From an uncultured Spirochaetaceae bacterium (lineage in GTDB: Bacteria; Spirochaetota; Spirochaetia; Treponematales; Treponemataceae): a stretch of 64,000 nt of DNA. Shown here piece by piece: positions 14,584 through 24,162 of this stretch (the first letter of the stretch is position 1; each line of letters begins with the position of its first letter). The stretch is taken from NCBI GenBank assembly GCA_902783155.1, contig CACZPR010000042.1, positions 1 to 64,000 of the forward strand. The letters run 5' to 3'. The notes below the pieces were generated by a model. That model saw only the letters and a list, made by a program, of their open reading frames with translations, searched no databases and was not told where the DNA came from. Made by a program: the position numbers and the translations under genes.

Positions 14584-16682
14584 AATTTAGTCCAGAGACG
14601 ACAAACAGAATCGCACAGTGGAAAGAAAATCTCACCGCAATGCCGACCGACCAGTTTTTGAATTATGCCCGAATGTTTTTGGGGGAAATTGAGACACCGT
14701 TCAACAAGCAGAATCTTGTCACGCAGATTTCAACTTTTTTTTGCCAGACAGAAAATAAAAAAAATGCCGTCGCCCTCATGGGGAAAAATGATTTAAAAAT
14801 CCTTTCGCTGGTAAAGCTCGTTCCAGAATCAACAAAAGAAAGCATCGTAAAGTTTTTTTCGGACGAGGACATTTCTTTCGCAATCCGTGCGCATCTGCAA
14901 AATCTAGAGGAGCGCATGGTTCTTTACACGGTCAAGTCCAACAGCGGAAAAACTGTCTACTGCATAAATCCGATTCTTGAAGACGAACTTGGTTCAAAAA
15001 TCGGCATGGAAACTTTGATTGAAAAATCCAATGCCGAAAAAAATGCGGACACACATTCAATCACCCTGTCACCCAATTTTTTGGCGGCGTTCATTTCGTT
15101 CGCGCTCTACCATTCGGACATCTGCAAGGGCGACGGCTCCATCAAAAAAAAGGCCCTAAAAGATTTTGCCACAATCTGTGGAGTGGACGACTCAAACACA
15201 AACGATGATTCCGATTTTTCTGTTGCGGTTGGTCTTTTGATTTCATCGTTCAGAAATCTGCTTCTGTTTGCGGACAAAAATGGCAGCTTTGTTCCAGACT
15301 GGCAGAGGCTCACAAATTTTTCAAGACTTTCGGAAATACAGCAATACATCTATCTTTGTTCGGGCGCATTCTGGAAGGGACATTCACGGCGGAGTCTCTA
15401 CACTGTGTCGCAGCTTTTGTTGGACACTTTGGTTTCCATGAAAAATTTTTCGTACACAAGAAAAATGATTTTACGCATGGGCGCGTTGATTTACAGCCTA
15501 ACGCAGGATTCTGAAAAATCCACCAGCAGATTTGAAATGCTCATGTCAAAAACCGCGAACGAGGAAATTGATTTTTCGCCAATATCAAAACTTGACCAGC
15601 TGATTGATTCATGTCTCGCGTTCGGTCTGATGAACAAAGTTGGCGAGGATGAGGACGGACAGGAGATTTTACAGGCCTCCCCTATTTTTTATCAAGAAAA
15701 AAATCTGGATGCGGGTGAACAAAAATGTGTAAGCGTTGAAGCGGGATTTTCAGTGACAGTCATGCCGGGACTTGGTCTTGACCAGATTCTTCCGCTTATG
15801 AAATTCATGGACATAAAGCATCTTGATGTGGTTGCGGTTTTTGAAATCAACAGGAAGTCCGCGCTGAGGGCATTTGATTTGGGCATGGATTTGGCTTCGA
15901 TTGAGAATCTGCTTGAAAAAAACAGCGGCTATGAGATTCCGCAAAATCTTACGGTGAGTCTGGAGGATTGGTTCAACACGTATTCGTCCGCGACACTTTT
16001 CAACGGCTATGTCCTGAAGCTGAACGAAAGCAACGTGGTTCTTGCGGAAAAGAACAAAGTGCTCGCTCCGCACATTTTGGCAAAACTTGCGTCAAATGTT
16101 TTTCTGCTGGACTTCAAGGACGACTTTGAGGCTTCCGCGGTTATTGCCCAGAGCGGTCTGAATTTTATTGGCAAAGTGAAAAAGTGTTCAAAGGAAAACG
16201 ATGTCCCAGCTCTGCCGTTTCTACGGGAAAATTCATTTTCATTTGTCGATGGCCTTGGTGAAAAAAATCCCGAAATGGATTCCGATGAAACTGAGACCGA
16301 AAAAATCATACAGTCAATGAAGGACAGGCTGGAAAAGATGAACATCACGACGGAACAAAAAGAAGGCCTCCTTTCCAGAATCAACAGAAGGATTATTGTC
16401 AACGAAAAACAGCTGTGCGGACAGTCGGTGCATTTTGACAGAAAAGAAGCAAGCGCAATGGACAATTCGGGAAAAGTCTACATAATCGACCGGGCAATGC
16501 AGGATGAAAATCTGGTTGAAATCACGATGGACATAAACGCGCTGCCACAGCTTGGTCTGCCAATCGCTCTGGACAAAAAAAATGGGACCGTCACAATCCG
16601 CAAAAAAAATGGCAACGAAATCACGCTTCCAATTTCCGCTGCCGTGAAAGTAAAAAAAGTGCCAATCGAATTCGATTTTTAA
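14580..16682 (+). CDS. Helicase-associated protein, XPB/Ssl2-like domain
   Basis: A 700-residue protein starting at ATG 14580, eight bases after AGGAGG and overlapping the helicase stop (ATGA). It has no nucleotide-binding motif. The middle and C-terminal parts (GFSVTVMPGLGLDQILPLMKF, then KHLDVVAVFEINRKS) look like the helicase-conserved C-terminal/XPB-Ssl2 domain found in bacterial partner proteins of XPB helicases. Its tight coupling supports a complex with the helicase. A terminator follows. Confidence 0.7.
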   Translation: MKFSPETTNRIAQWKENLTAMPTDQFLNYARMFLGEIETPFNKQNLVTQISTFFCQTENKKNAVALMGKNDLKILSLVKLVPESTKESIVKFFSDEDISFAIRAHLQNLEERMVLYTVKSNSGKTVYCINPILEDELGSKIGMETLIEKSNAEKNADTHSITLSPNFLAAFISFALYHSDICKGDGSIKKKALKDFATICGVDDSNTNDDSDFSVAVGLLISSFRNLLLFADKNGSFVPDWQRLTNFSRLSEIQQYIYLCSGAFWKGHSRRSLYTVSQLLLDTLVSMKNFSYTRKMILRMGALIYSLTQDSEKSTSRFEMLMSKTANEEIDFSPISKLDQLIDSCLAFGLMNKVGEDEDGQEILQASPIFYQEKNLDAGEQKCVSVEAGFSVTVMPGLGLDQILPLMKFMDIKHLDVVAVFEINRKSALRAFDLGMDLASIENLLEKNSGYEIPQNLTVSLEDWFNTYSSATLFNGYVLKLNESNVVLAEKNKVLAPHILAKLASNVFLLDFKDDFEASAVIAQSGLNFIGKVKKCSKENDVPALPFLRENSFSFVDGLGEKNPEMDSDETETEKIIQSMKDRLEKMNITTEQKEGLLSRINRRIIVNEKQLCGQSVHFDRKEASAMDNSGKVYIIDRAMQDENLVEITMDINALPQLGLPIALDKKNGTVTIRKKNGNEITLPISAAVKVKKVPIEFDF

Positions 16683-16699
16683 AAACATTCCGAAAAAAA

Positions 16700-16731
16700 G
16701 AGCTGCCCAAGTTTTTTGGACAGCCCATTTA
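16700..16731. terminator. Bidirectional terminator
   Basis: GAGCTGCCCAAG pairs with TTGGACAGCCC around a short T-rich loop. It is flanked by an A-run on the left (a T-run for the minus strand) and ATTTATTT on the right. It lies between the convergent helicase-partner and PASTA genes. Confidence 0.75.
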
Positions 16732-16753
16732 TTTCTGATTTACAATCCCAAAT

Positions 16754-17839
16754 CTACTGGACAATCTGGCTTGTCAAAGTCTCTCCGTTCACCGACAGAG
16801 TGATTACGGAATTCTTTTTCACCATGTATGGAATCGTCAGGTCCTTTCCAGGATGCAGGAAGTCAACAATCTTTGTCACATTTCCCTCAATGTCGGAGCT
16901 TTCAAGACGCACACTGACAGGATACGGATATTCCGGCAATGTGTATGTGAACAGGCCGTAAGACGTTGCGCCCTCCGGATCTGGAGCTGGAAGAGTGAAC
17001 TGTGCCTTGACCCTTGTGAATTCATCAACACTGTCGCCAGCCCTTTCCTGTGATGTTACAGTCGCCGGGGTCTCGATGCTGTCGGACGTGACGGATGTAA
17101 AATCAAAGAGGACAGGATATTTTTCCATTTCCGCAAGCACCTGCTGGACGCTCATGCCCTGGATGTTCGGAACAATGGTTGAAACTTTTGTGTTGTTGGC
17201 ACTGACGATAAAATAAATCTTCAGGTGGGAAAGATATGTTCCCGGCTCCGGATACTGTGCCAATATGGTTCCAGCTGGGGAGGAGTCCTTTTGATAAATG
17301 ACTGGAGCAAATTCAATAGAAGGATCGTCGCTGAAAAGAGTCTTCAGTCTGGTCTGGACATCATCAATATTGCCTCCGACAAAATTCTCCATGGCATCCA
17401 TCTCGACACCGCGGCTTACAACCAGATTGATTGTGCGGTAGGCCTTGACTATGGAGCCTGGAGCCGGATTCTGTTCAAGGATTGTACCCTCGTCACCAGG
17501 AAGTTCGGAATAGCGCAGAGAGATTTTTGGATAAAGCTCCTTGACCTGCATATCGAACAGCGCGTTGGTCAAAGTTTTTCCCATCACATTCGGCACCATG
17601 ACCTTTTCTTCGCCATGGACGGAATAGAAAAATACTCCAAGACAGACGGCTATCATCACAAGGAAAGTCAGCAGCATGGTCAAAAAAAGCACCCATCCGC
17701 CCTTGCCAAAGTTTTTCAGCAAATCACTAAAGGCGGTTCCAAACTGACGCTTCTTTTTTGTTTTCTTTGCCGAATCAACGGATTCAACAGTCTCTTCGGA
17801 AAAATTGTTTTTCTCGTTTTCAATAGTTTCGTCGCTCAT
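16754..17839 (-). CDS. PASTA-repeat membrane protein without kinase domain
   Basis: 361 residues: a charged cytoplasmic N-terminus (about 45), one transmembrane helix (VLFLTMLLTFLVMIAVCLGV), then three PASTA repeats outside. The repeats start near VMVPNVMGKTLTNAL, FVGGNIDDVQTRL and TIVPNIQGMSVQQVL. A C-terminal beta domain follows. PASTA domains bind muropeptides/peptidoglycan in Ser/Thr kinases and PBPs. Here neither catalytic module is present, so it may be a wall-binding anchor or sensor. An AGGA ribosome-binding site precedes ATG 17839. It lies 53 bases after fmt, probably the last gene of that operon. Confidence 0.8.
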   Translation of the reverse strand: MSDETIENEKNNFSEETVESVDSAKKTKKKRQFGTAFSDLLKNFGKGGWVLFLTMLLTFLVMIAVCLGVFFYSVHGEEKVMVPNVMGKTLTNALFDMQVKELYPKISLRYSELPGDEGTILEQNPAPGSIVKAYRTINLVVSRGVEMDAMENFVGGNIDDVQTRLKTLFSDDPSIEFAPVIYQKDSSPAGTILAQYPEPGTYLSHLKIYFIVSANNTKVSTIVPNIQGMSVQQVLAEMEKYPVLFDFTSVTSDSIETPATVTSQERAGDSVDEFTRVKAQFTLPAPDPEGATSYGLFTYTLPEYPYPVSVRLESSDIEGNVTKIVDFLHPGKDLTIPYMVKKNSVITLSVNGETLTSQIVQ

Positions 17840-17892
17840 TTGATTATCCTACTATTTTTACAAACTTTTTTCTACTGGTTTTTGCGCCAGCT

Positions 17893-18906
17893 CTACTCCA
17901 GAACGGAGCCTATAAAATTTCGACTTCCATTCATAAAAGATTTATAGTCCATGGACTTTTTTGCCTGCCACTGAAGTTCGGTCGCAATCAATATGCCGTC
18001 ACCGGTCTGAATCAGTATGCCACGCTGCTTGTTGTACGCCAGGACTGTCCCCGGAACGGCTCCTGTGTCTTTTGGGATGGAGCTGTCCTGGTAGGCAATC
18101 TTGTCTGCGTCGCGGGCCTTGATTATTCTCAAAGTCTGTCCACCGCAGGTCGTAAAACATCCGGGCCATGGAGTGTACGCACGGATTTTGGCATCAATCT
18201 GTTCCGCTGAATCACCCCACCTGATTCTTCCGTCCTCCTTTTTGATTATGCTGCAATAACTCGCCACACCATGCTGGGGAACGCTGATTGGAAGCTCCTT
18301 GTGCTTTGCGATGTAGCGGAGAATCGTCGTTATGGAGATTGCACCGTGGAGCGCGACCTCACGCAAAAGGGATTCGGCAGTCTCGGTTCCTGTGAGGGTC
18401 CATTTCTGCTGGCTCAATATGTCGCCCTCGTCAATCCCAAGAGCCATCTTCTGTATGCTGATTCCGGTCTCCCTGTCGCAATTCAGTATGGCCTGGTTGA
18501 CCGGCGTAGCCCCACGGTATTTTGGCAAAAGCGATGGATGCAGGTTGATTCCGCCGTACTTGAACAGCGAAAAAAACTTTGGTCCAAGGATGTGTCCATA
18601 AGCAAAACAGATGAACACATCAGGGTGCAGCGAGGCAATCTGGTCGCGGGCTTCCTGCTTTAGATGCTCCGGGGTCAAAATGACAATGCCATCATCGCGG
18701 GCTTCGTTCCAAATCTGGGCGTAATGTGCAACCTCCGTTGGAATCAAATCCCTGTGGCGGCCCTGTGTTGACGGTGGATTGGTCAAAACTCCGACAACCT
18801 TGTACTGCTCTTCAGGTATGGACGAGGACATGTAGCTGTCTTTCAGTATAAGCTCCAAAGCCCTTGACGAAGCAGCGGGGCTTCCAGCATACAAAACTCT
18901 AAGCAT
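17893..18906 (-). CDS. fmt: Methionyl-tRNA formyltransferase
   Basis: 337 residues. It has the formyltransferase core (INLHPSLLPKYRGATPVNQAIL region, catalytic Asn/His), the CFAYGHILG strand, MALGIDEGDIL with the conserved Asp, and a C-terminal domain with YTPWPGCFT. It formylates Met on initiator tRNA using 10-formyl-tetrahydrofolate. It lies two bases downstream of def, the usual partner that removes the formyl group. Confidence 0.95.
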   Translation of the reverse strand: MLRVLYAGSPAASSRALELILKDSYMSSSIPEEQYKVVGVLTNPPSTQGRHRDLIPTEVAHYAQIWNEARDDGIVILTPEHLKQEARDQIASLHPDVFICFAYGHILGPKFFSLFKYGGINLHPSLLPKYRGATPVNQAILNCDRETGISIQKMALGIDEGDILSQQKWTLTGTETAESLLREVALHGAISITTILRYIAKHKELPISVPQHGVASYCSIIKKEDGRIRWGDSAEQIDAKIRAYTPWPGCFTTCGGQTLRIIKARDADKIAYQDSSIPKDTGAVPGTVLAYNKQRGILIQTGDGILIATELQWQAKKSMDYKSFMNGSRNFIGSVLE

Positions 18907-18908
18907 CT

Positions 18909-19490
18909 TTAGTTACCATTTTTCCTGGCCTGTTTTGCCGCAATCTTTGCCGCTATGCTCGCCTGTTTTTTGGCTTTCTCCTCGGCTTTTTTTGCTGCAC
19001 GTTCGGCACGTTTTTTAAATTGGTCAACGGTTTTGTTTTTGAAATCCTCGTCACCACGGTCGATGTACAGCACACCATCAAGATGGTCGTTCTCATGCTG
19101 TATAATTCGTGCAAGGATTCCGTCGGCCTCTTCTATTGTAAAATGTTTTCCATTTTCGTTGGTCGCGGAGACAGAAACTTTCGATGGCCGCTTGATGTTT
19201 TCATACACACCCGGAATCGAAAGGCATCCCTCCTCGTAGTCAACCAAGTCGCTGGATGTCTTTGTGATTGTCGGATTTATGAACACACGTCGAATCTCGT
19301 CATCGCCCATTGCGACAAAAAATCTTTTGTTGATTCCAACCTGTGGAGCGGCAAGTCCAACACCGTTGGCCGAAATCATGGTCTCGAACATTTCGTTCAA
19401 AACGCTCCTAAGCTCGTCGTTTATTTCCTCGGGTTTGACCGGCTCACATTTTTCTCTAAGGATTTCCTCACCAAGTTTGTAAATCTTCAT
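18909..19490 (-). CDS. def: Peptide deformylase
   Basis: 193 residues with the three deformylase boxes: GVGLAAPQ, EEGCLSIPG and QHENDHLDG, giving one Cys and two His metal ligands plus the catalytic Glu. It removes the N-formyl group from new proteins. It ends in an unusual Lys/Ala-rich helix-like tail of about 35 residues. GGAGG precedes the ATG, which overlaps the hisD stop. Confidence 0.95.
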   Translation of the reverse strand: MKIYKLGEEILREKCEPVKPEEINDELRSVLNEMFETMISANGVGLAAPQVGINKRFFVAMGDDEIRRVFINPTITKTSSDLVDYEEGCLSIPGVYENIKRPSKVSVSATNENGKHFTIEEADGILARIIQHENDHLDGVLYIDRGDEDFKNKTVDQFKKRAERAAKKAEEKAKKQASIAAKIAAKQARKNGN

Positions 19491-20815
19491 TTTGCCTCCA
19501 AATTGTCCAGTCTGAATCTTGCGGCTCTCGCGTGTGCAGCCAGACCTTCCGCATCACCCAAAAATCCAGCCGCTACCGCTGATTTTTTTGCGCCCTCTTT
19601 TGTATTGTCGGTACGCAAAGTTGTAACGGTCTTTATGAACATGCGCACCGAAAGTCCACCGGTAAACCTCGCGCTTCCCGATGTCGGCAATGTGTGGTTC
19701 AATCCAGCCGCATAGTCGCCAAAGACTTCCGCAGCTCCATGTCCGACAAAGAGGGAACCATAGTTGTGGACCAGACTCTGTATGCGCTCCCGCTCCGCTC
19801 CATCCTCCATGGCAAGTTCCAGATGCTCCGGGGCCTTTTTGTTTGCAATGCAGGCAGCTTCTTCAAGGTTTTCTACTATTATAATGCGTCCATAGGTATC
19901 AATGCTCTGGCGCGCAATCTCCTTTGTTGGAAGGGTCTCAAGCTGCTTTTCAATTTCGGCGGAAACTTTTTTTGCAAGCTCCGCGTCATTGGTAACAAGC
20001 ACCGGCTGGGCAACAATATCGTGTTCAGCCTGGGCAAGAAGGTCGGCGGCAAGCCACTGTGGATTTGCGGAAGAGTCCGCTATTATGAAAACTTCAGTCG
20101 GCCCCGCAATCATGTCGATTCCAACAGTGCCGTAGACAAGCTTCTTTGCCTCCGCAACAAATTTGTTTCCCGGTCCGACAATCACATCCATTTTTGGAAT
20201 TGATTCAGTACCGAAAGCCATCGCGGCAATTGCCTGACTTCCACCGCAAGCGTAAGCATCCGTGACACCACAGATATAGGCGGCTGCCATTATGTTTTCA
20301 TCGGCATAGGGTTTTCTGCCGCCATCAGGATGGACTCTCGGCGGAGTGCACAGGACAATATCCTTCACACCGGCAGCAACAGCGGGAACCACCGTCATAA
20401 CGACCGTGCTGACCAAAGGAAAACGACCGGCAGGAACATAGACCCCGGCCCTGTCAACGGCAATATTTTTTTGTCCAGTAAAAAGTCCCGGCTCCAGCTC
20501 CACTTCAAAATCATCAAAAGATTCTCTCTGTTTTTTTGCAAATTTCAGTGCAAGGTCTTTTGAATAGGAAAGGGAGTTGTAAAGGTCTGGATTTTCTGAA
20601 CGCATTTTGTCGGCGGCGGCCTTCAATGTTTCCTGCGGAATTTTAAAGGTCTCAGGGTCCGAAACATCAAACTTGGCCGCATAATGATGGAGAGCCTTGT
20701 CGCCATTAGATTTTACGTCATTTAAAATCTCGCGCACCGCATCAATTCCGGGACCAAAGTCGCGCCCCGAAAAAAATCCATTTTCCACACTAGCGGCGTT
20801 CTGAATTTTTATCAT
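19487..20815 (-). CDS. hisD: Histidinol dehydrogenase
   Basis: 442 residues from ATG 20815; GGAGG six bases upstream decides for this codon over the in-frame GTG one codon earlier. Motifs: GPGNKFVAEAKKLV, IAGPTEVFIIAD, AQAEHD and GLNHTLPTSG, the zinc and histidinol-binding segments of the family. It catalyses the last two steps of histidine synthesis (histidinol to histidine, NAD+). No other his gene is adjacent except a PHP-type phosphatase at 52.2 kb that could be the preceding enzyme. It heads the hisD-def-fmt-PASTA operon. Confidence 0.95.
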   Translation of the reverse strand: MIKIQNAASVENGFFSGRDFGPGIDAVREILNDVKSNGDKALHHYAAKFDVSDPETFKIPQETLKAAADKMRSENPDLYNSLSYSKDLALKFAKKQRESFDDFEVELEPGLFTGQKNIAVDRAGVYVPAGRFPLVSTVVMTVVPAVAAGVKDIVLCTPPRVHPDGGRKPYADENIMAAAYICGVTDAYACGGSQAIAAMAFGTESIPKMDVIVGPGNKFVAEAKKLVYGTVGIDMIAGPTEVFIIADSSANPQWLAADLLAQAEHDIVAQPVLVTNDAELAKKVSAEIEKQLETLPTKEIARQSIDTYGRIIIVENLEEAACIANKKAPEHLELAMEDGAERERIQSLVHNYGSLFVGHGAAEVFGDYAAGLNHTLPTSGSARFTGGLSVRMFIKTVTTLRTDNTKEGAKKSAVAAGFLGDAEGLAAHARAARFRLDNLEAK

Positions 20816-20850
20816 CACCAGCCTCCACCATTATGATTTTTTAGTTTTCT

Positions 20851-20879
20851 ATTATATCACGATATGGGACAAGGTTCAA
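20851..20879 (-). promoter_or_regulatory. Promoter of the hisD operon
   Basis: On the minus strand: TTGAAC (20879-20874), a 17-base spacer and TATAAT (20856-20851). The leader of about 30 bases carries GGAGG. Confidence 0.75.
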
Positions 20880-20934
20880 TTATGGGGCAGACTATACAAA
20901 ACCTTCCATGCCTGTTTTGCAAAATCAAATAAAG

Positions 20935-20943
20935 TGCTATACT
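20935..20943 (+). promoter_or_regulatory. Extended -10 promoter of pyrF, leaderless arrangement
   Basis: TGC-TATACT (20935-20943) within AGTGCTATACT. The predicted start is about 20950, next to ATG 20951. No Shine-Dalgarno; the -35 is weak (TTTTGC at 17 bases or TTGCAA at 15). Confidence 0.6.
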
Positions 20944-20950
20944 TTTTTCC

Positions 20951-21868
20951 ATGAAACACAATATGCAGATTCTACAGGAGACAGCGGCTAAATTTGGTCC
21001 GCTTTGTGTTGGGCTGGACACTGATCCTTCTTATATTCCGGAAAGCATTGCGAAAAAATTTGCGTCCCCGGCACAGGCTGTTCTTGCCTACAACAAGGAA
21101 ATAATCAACAGAATCAAGAGCGACGGTTCGGCATGTTGCTTCAAGGTCCAGATTGCCTATTACGAGGCCATGGGACTGGAGGGTATGCAGGTCTACGCAC
21201 AGACTTTGAAGGCGGTAAAGGATTCCGGTCTGGTCTGCATTTCCGACATAAAGCGTGGGGACATTGCCGCAAGTGCCGGGGCTTATGCAAAGGCACATTT
21301 TTCTGGAGATTTTGAGAGCGACATAATCACAGTAAATCCGTATATGGGATTTGATACGCTACAGCCTTTCACCGAATACTGCAAAAAATCCGGCAAGGGC
21401 ATTTTTGTTTTGCTCAGGACCAGCAATCCCGGAATGGTTGATATTGAGCAGCAGGAACTGAAAAACAGCGGACGTGTCCTGGACAGGGTTGGCGGAGAAC
21501 TGGAGCGGATAAAAAATGAATACGCTTCGATTTTTGAAAACCAAACTTGCGGTCCGGTCGGTGCGGTTGTCGGATGCACAGAGGAAAGCGACGCACAGAT
21601 TTTGAGAAACGCTTACCCGGATATTTTCTTTTTGATTCCAGGTTATGGCGCTCAGGGCGGTGCGGCGAGGATTGCTGCGACACTTTTATTGAAGGCCGGC
21701 GGTACTGTAAATTCTTCAAGGGGCATTCTGTGTGCGTGGAAAAAATCAGAGGACTGCATAAAAAAATCTGAGTCGGGAAATCTGACGCTCTCTGATATTG
21801 CCGATGCAGCACAAAAGGCAGCCCTTGACTCAAAGGCGGATTTACAGAAAGCGGTAGCCGAACTCTAG
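20951..21868 (+). CDS. pyrF: Orotidine 5'-phosphate decarboxylase (type 2)
   Basis: 305 residues, the length of the longer type-2 family. CVGLDTDP near the N-terminus and DIKRGDIAASA (about 98-108) hold the catalytic Asp-Lys pair; VNPYMGFDTLQPF and a C-terminal IPGYGAQGG phosphate loop follow. It makes UMP from OMP in pyrimidine synthesis. The ATG lies directly at the predicted transcript start with no ribosome-binding site. Followed eight bases later by the HAD gene. Confidence 0.95.
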   Translation: MKHNMQILQETAAKFGPLCVGLDTDPSYIPESIAKKFASPAQAVLAYNKEIINRIKSDGSACCFKVQIAYYEAMGLEGMQVYAQTLKAVKDSGLVCISDIKRGDIAASAGAYAKAHFSGDFESDIITVNPYMGFDTLQPFTEYCKKSGKGIFVLLRTSNPGMVDIEQQELKNSGRVLDRVGGELERIKNEYASIFENQTCGPVGAVVGCTEESDAQILRNAYPDIFFLIPGYGAQGGAARIAATLLLKAGGTVNSSRGILCAWKKSEDCIKKSESGNLTLSDIADAAQKAALDSKADLQKAVAEL

Positions 21869-21876
21869 GGAAGCCA

Positions 21877-22536
21877 ATGAAAAACTACGAGCACATTTTT
21901 TTTGATTTTGACGGAACTCTGATGGACACTTCGCAGGGAATCTACGAGTCCTTTGATTTCGCGCTCAAAAGTTTTGAAATCGAACCACCGGCCCACAGCG
22001 AGTACGACAAAATGATAGGACCGCCTTTGGTCTACAGTTTTATGACATGGTTTGGTTTTGACGAGCAGAAGGCACGTCTTGGCATGAAACGTTACCGCGA
22101 CTACTACACTCCGGTCGGAATGTACCATCTTGAAGTCTACCACGGAATCCCGGAACTTCTGAAAAAACTTTACGACGGCGGAAAAAAACTTTATGTTGCG
22201 ACAAGCAAGCCCGAACGTTTTGCCAAAGAACTTCTGGAAAAATATTCGCTGGAAAAATATTTCACACTGATTGCGGGAGCGGACATTGACGAAACAAGAG
22301 TAACGAAAGTCCAAATTATCAACTATGCGCTGGAGACATCTGGAATTACCGAAAAATCCTCCGTGCTGATGATTGGCGACAGACTCTATGACGCAAATGG
22401 AGCAAAAGAAGCCGGAATTGACTGCCAGGGAGTTCTTTGGGGATTTGGTTCCGAACAGGAATTGCTTGACGCTGGTTGCATCGGGACATCGGAGACCCCA
22501 ATGGATTTGGGAAATGAAATTTTGAGTGGCTGTTGA
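21877..22536 (+). CDS. HAD-superfamily phosphatase, phosphoglycolate phosphatase-like
   Basis: 219 residues. Motif I DFDGTLMDTS gives the nucleophile and acid Asp. Motif II is in YVATSKPE, and motif IV IGDRLYDANGAKEAG includes the Mg-binding Asp. A helical cap lies between motifs I and II (subclass I, Gph/pyrophosphatase-like). It dephosphorylates a small phosphorylated metabolite; the substrate is not readable. It lies between pyrF and the double ABC protein on one transcript. Confidence 0.8.
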   Translation: MKNYEHIFFDFDGTLMDTSQGIYESFDFALKSFEIEPPAHSEYDKMIGPPLVYSFMTWFGFDEQKARLGMKRYRDYYTPVGMYHLEVYHGIPELLKKLYDGGKKLYVATSKPERFAKELLEKYSLEKYFTLIAGADIDETRVTKVQIINYALETSGITEKSSVLMIGDRLYDANGAKEAGIDCQGVLWGFGSEQELLDAGCIGTSETPMDLGNEILSGC

Positions 22537-22543
22537 GGAAATC

Positions 22544-24148
22544 ATGTCTGAAAATACTTTGGTCAAAATACAGAACTGCTCTGTAAAAGATTTATACAAA
22601 ACATATCTCAAAAAAATCGACTGGGAAATGAAGACCGGGGAAGCGTGGCTGGTAATCGGTCCGAACGGCGGCGGAAAGGCTGATTTTCTGAAAGGTCTTT
22701 CTGGATTTTACGACATTGTTCCAAACGAAAACTCTTTTGGCGAAGAAAAAAATTGCGGCGAATACTTTTCTGATTTTGGAAAATCGGTTGCGATTGTTTC
22801 TCTTGAAGTTGCCGCCGCATTGATTGAGGAAGAGCGCGCAAGAGACGAAAGTGAAATCATGGACAAAGAGGACATTGGAAGGACCGGTCGTCAGTATATC
22901 TGCGAAGTGCTTGGTGGCTCCAGTAAAAAAAATGCACCCCTTCCACCGATTGCATCCCGGCTTGAAACTTTGCCTGAAATAAAACTATGTGGCGTTGAAA
23001 AAATTTTGGACCGTGGATTGCGCTACATGTCAACCGGTGAAATCCGTCGTACACTTTTGTGCCGTTCTCTTTTGTCAGGCTGCCGACTTTTGATTTTGAG
23101 CGACCCATTTGCGGGTTTGGATGCCGAATCAAGAAGAATACTTTTGGAATTTTTTGACACGATTGCAAAAAGACAGCTTTCTGGCTCGGAAGAAAAATCG
23201 TTTCCAAAAATCATTTTGAGCATGGAGCGCTTCCATGAAATCCCGGCAAGCATAAACCGAGTGCTTGAATTTGCTGACAAAAAAATTTCATTCTGCGGCG
23301 AGCGTTCTCTCTACGAAAAAAATCTTGCGGAAAAAAATCTGGAGAAGGAATCGGCAAGGAAAATTGAGCGCGACAGATTTTTGGAGAACCTAAAAAAAAT
23401 CCACGAGGCCTCTGGCGTAATAAATGATGAAATCAACGCGCAGGCAATGCCCGAAAGTCTTATCAAATTTGAAAAAGTGAACGTCGGTTGGGAAGAGCAC
23501 CACGTCCTTGTTGATTTGGACTGGTGCGTAAAACCCGGCGAGCACTGGCTGATTCGCGGACCGAACGGCTCTGGAAAAACAACCATGCTCGAACTGATAA
23601 CCGGCGACAACATGCAGGTTTTCCGTGAAAAAATCTATCTGTTCGGAAAAAGACGCGGAACAGGTGAAACGATCTGGGACATAAAAAAACAGCTGGGCAT
23701 CGTGAGTTACAGGCTCCACGTTGAATACAGAATGGTCGGCCAGACAGATTTGCAGGATGTGATTGTGAGCGGATTCCACGACAGCATTGGCCTTTACGAA
23801 ACCGCCACGGATATGGAAAGTGCAATCGCAAGACAATGGCTTTCGCTCGGTGGATTCGGTGGACGTGAGCATGAACTCTTCGGTTCCCTGAGCTATGGAG
23901 AGCAGCGTGCCATCTTGATTCTGCGTGCGGCGGTAAAACAACCACGCGTTTTGATTTTGGACGAGCCGTGCCATGGTCTTGATGAAAACTACCGCTCAAA
24001 AATTTTGGATCTTCTGGAAACTGTTGCCGAAACAGGAACGACCACGTTGCTGCATGTAACCCACGACCCTTCTGAAGTTCTGCCATGCGAAAAACACGTG
24101 CTTGAACTTTGCCCGGGACAAAATCCGATGTATAAAATTTTTGCATAA
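22544..24148 (+). CDS. ModF/PhrA-like double ABC ATPase
   Basis: A 534-residue soluble protein with two ABC domains and no membrane segment. Domain 1 is degenerate: Walker A reads GPNGGGKAD (Ala in place of Ser/Thr) and Walker B ends ILSDPFAGLD instead of LDEP, though STGEIRR is kept. Domain 2 is intact: GPNGSGKTT, SLSYGEQRA and VLILDEPCHGLD. The segments LFGKRRGTGETIWDIKKQLG and SGFHDSIGLYETA closely match what I remember of E. coli ModF, a protein linked to molybdate uptake or photorepair (PhrA) without a proven role. ATG 22544 is chosen because GAGGAA lies just upstream; an in-frame GTG at 22526 overlaps the previous gene. Confidence 0.8.
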   Translation: MSENTLVKIQNCSVKDLYKTYLKKIDWEMKTGEAWLVIGPNGGGKADFLKGLSGFYDIVPNENSFGEEKNCGEYFSDFGKSVAIVSLEVAAALIEEERARDESEIMDKEDIGRTGRQYICEVLGGSSKKNAPLPPIASRLETLPEIKLCGVEKILDRGLRYMSTGEIRRTLLCRSLLSGCRLLILSDPFAGLDAESRRILLEFFDTIAKRQLSGSEEKSFPKIILSMERFHEIPASINRVLEFADKKISFCGERSLYEKNLAEKNLEKESARKIERDRFLENLKKIHEASGVINDEINAQAMPESLIKFEKVNVGWEEHHVLVDLDWCVKPGEHWLIRGPNGSGKTTMLELITGDNMQVFREKIYLFGKRRGTGETIWDIKKQLGIVSYRLHVEYRMVGQTDLQDVIVSGFHDSIGLYETATDMESAIARQWLSLGGFGGREHELFGSLSYGEQRAILILRAAVKQPRVLILDEPCHGLDENYRSKILDLLETVAETGTTTLLHVTHDPSEVLPCEKHVLELCPGQNPMYKIFA

Positions 24149-24162
24149 ATTTGGAGTCTGCT

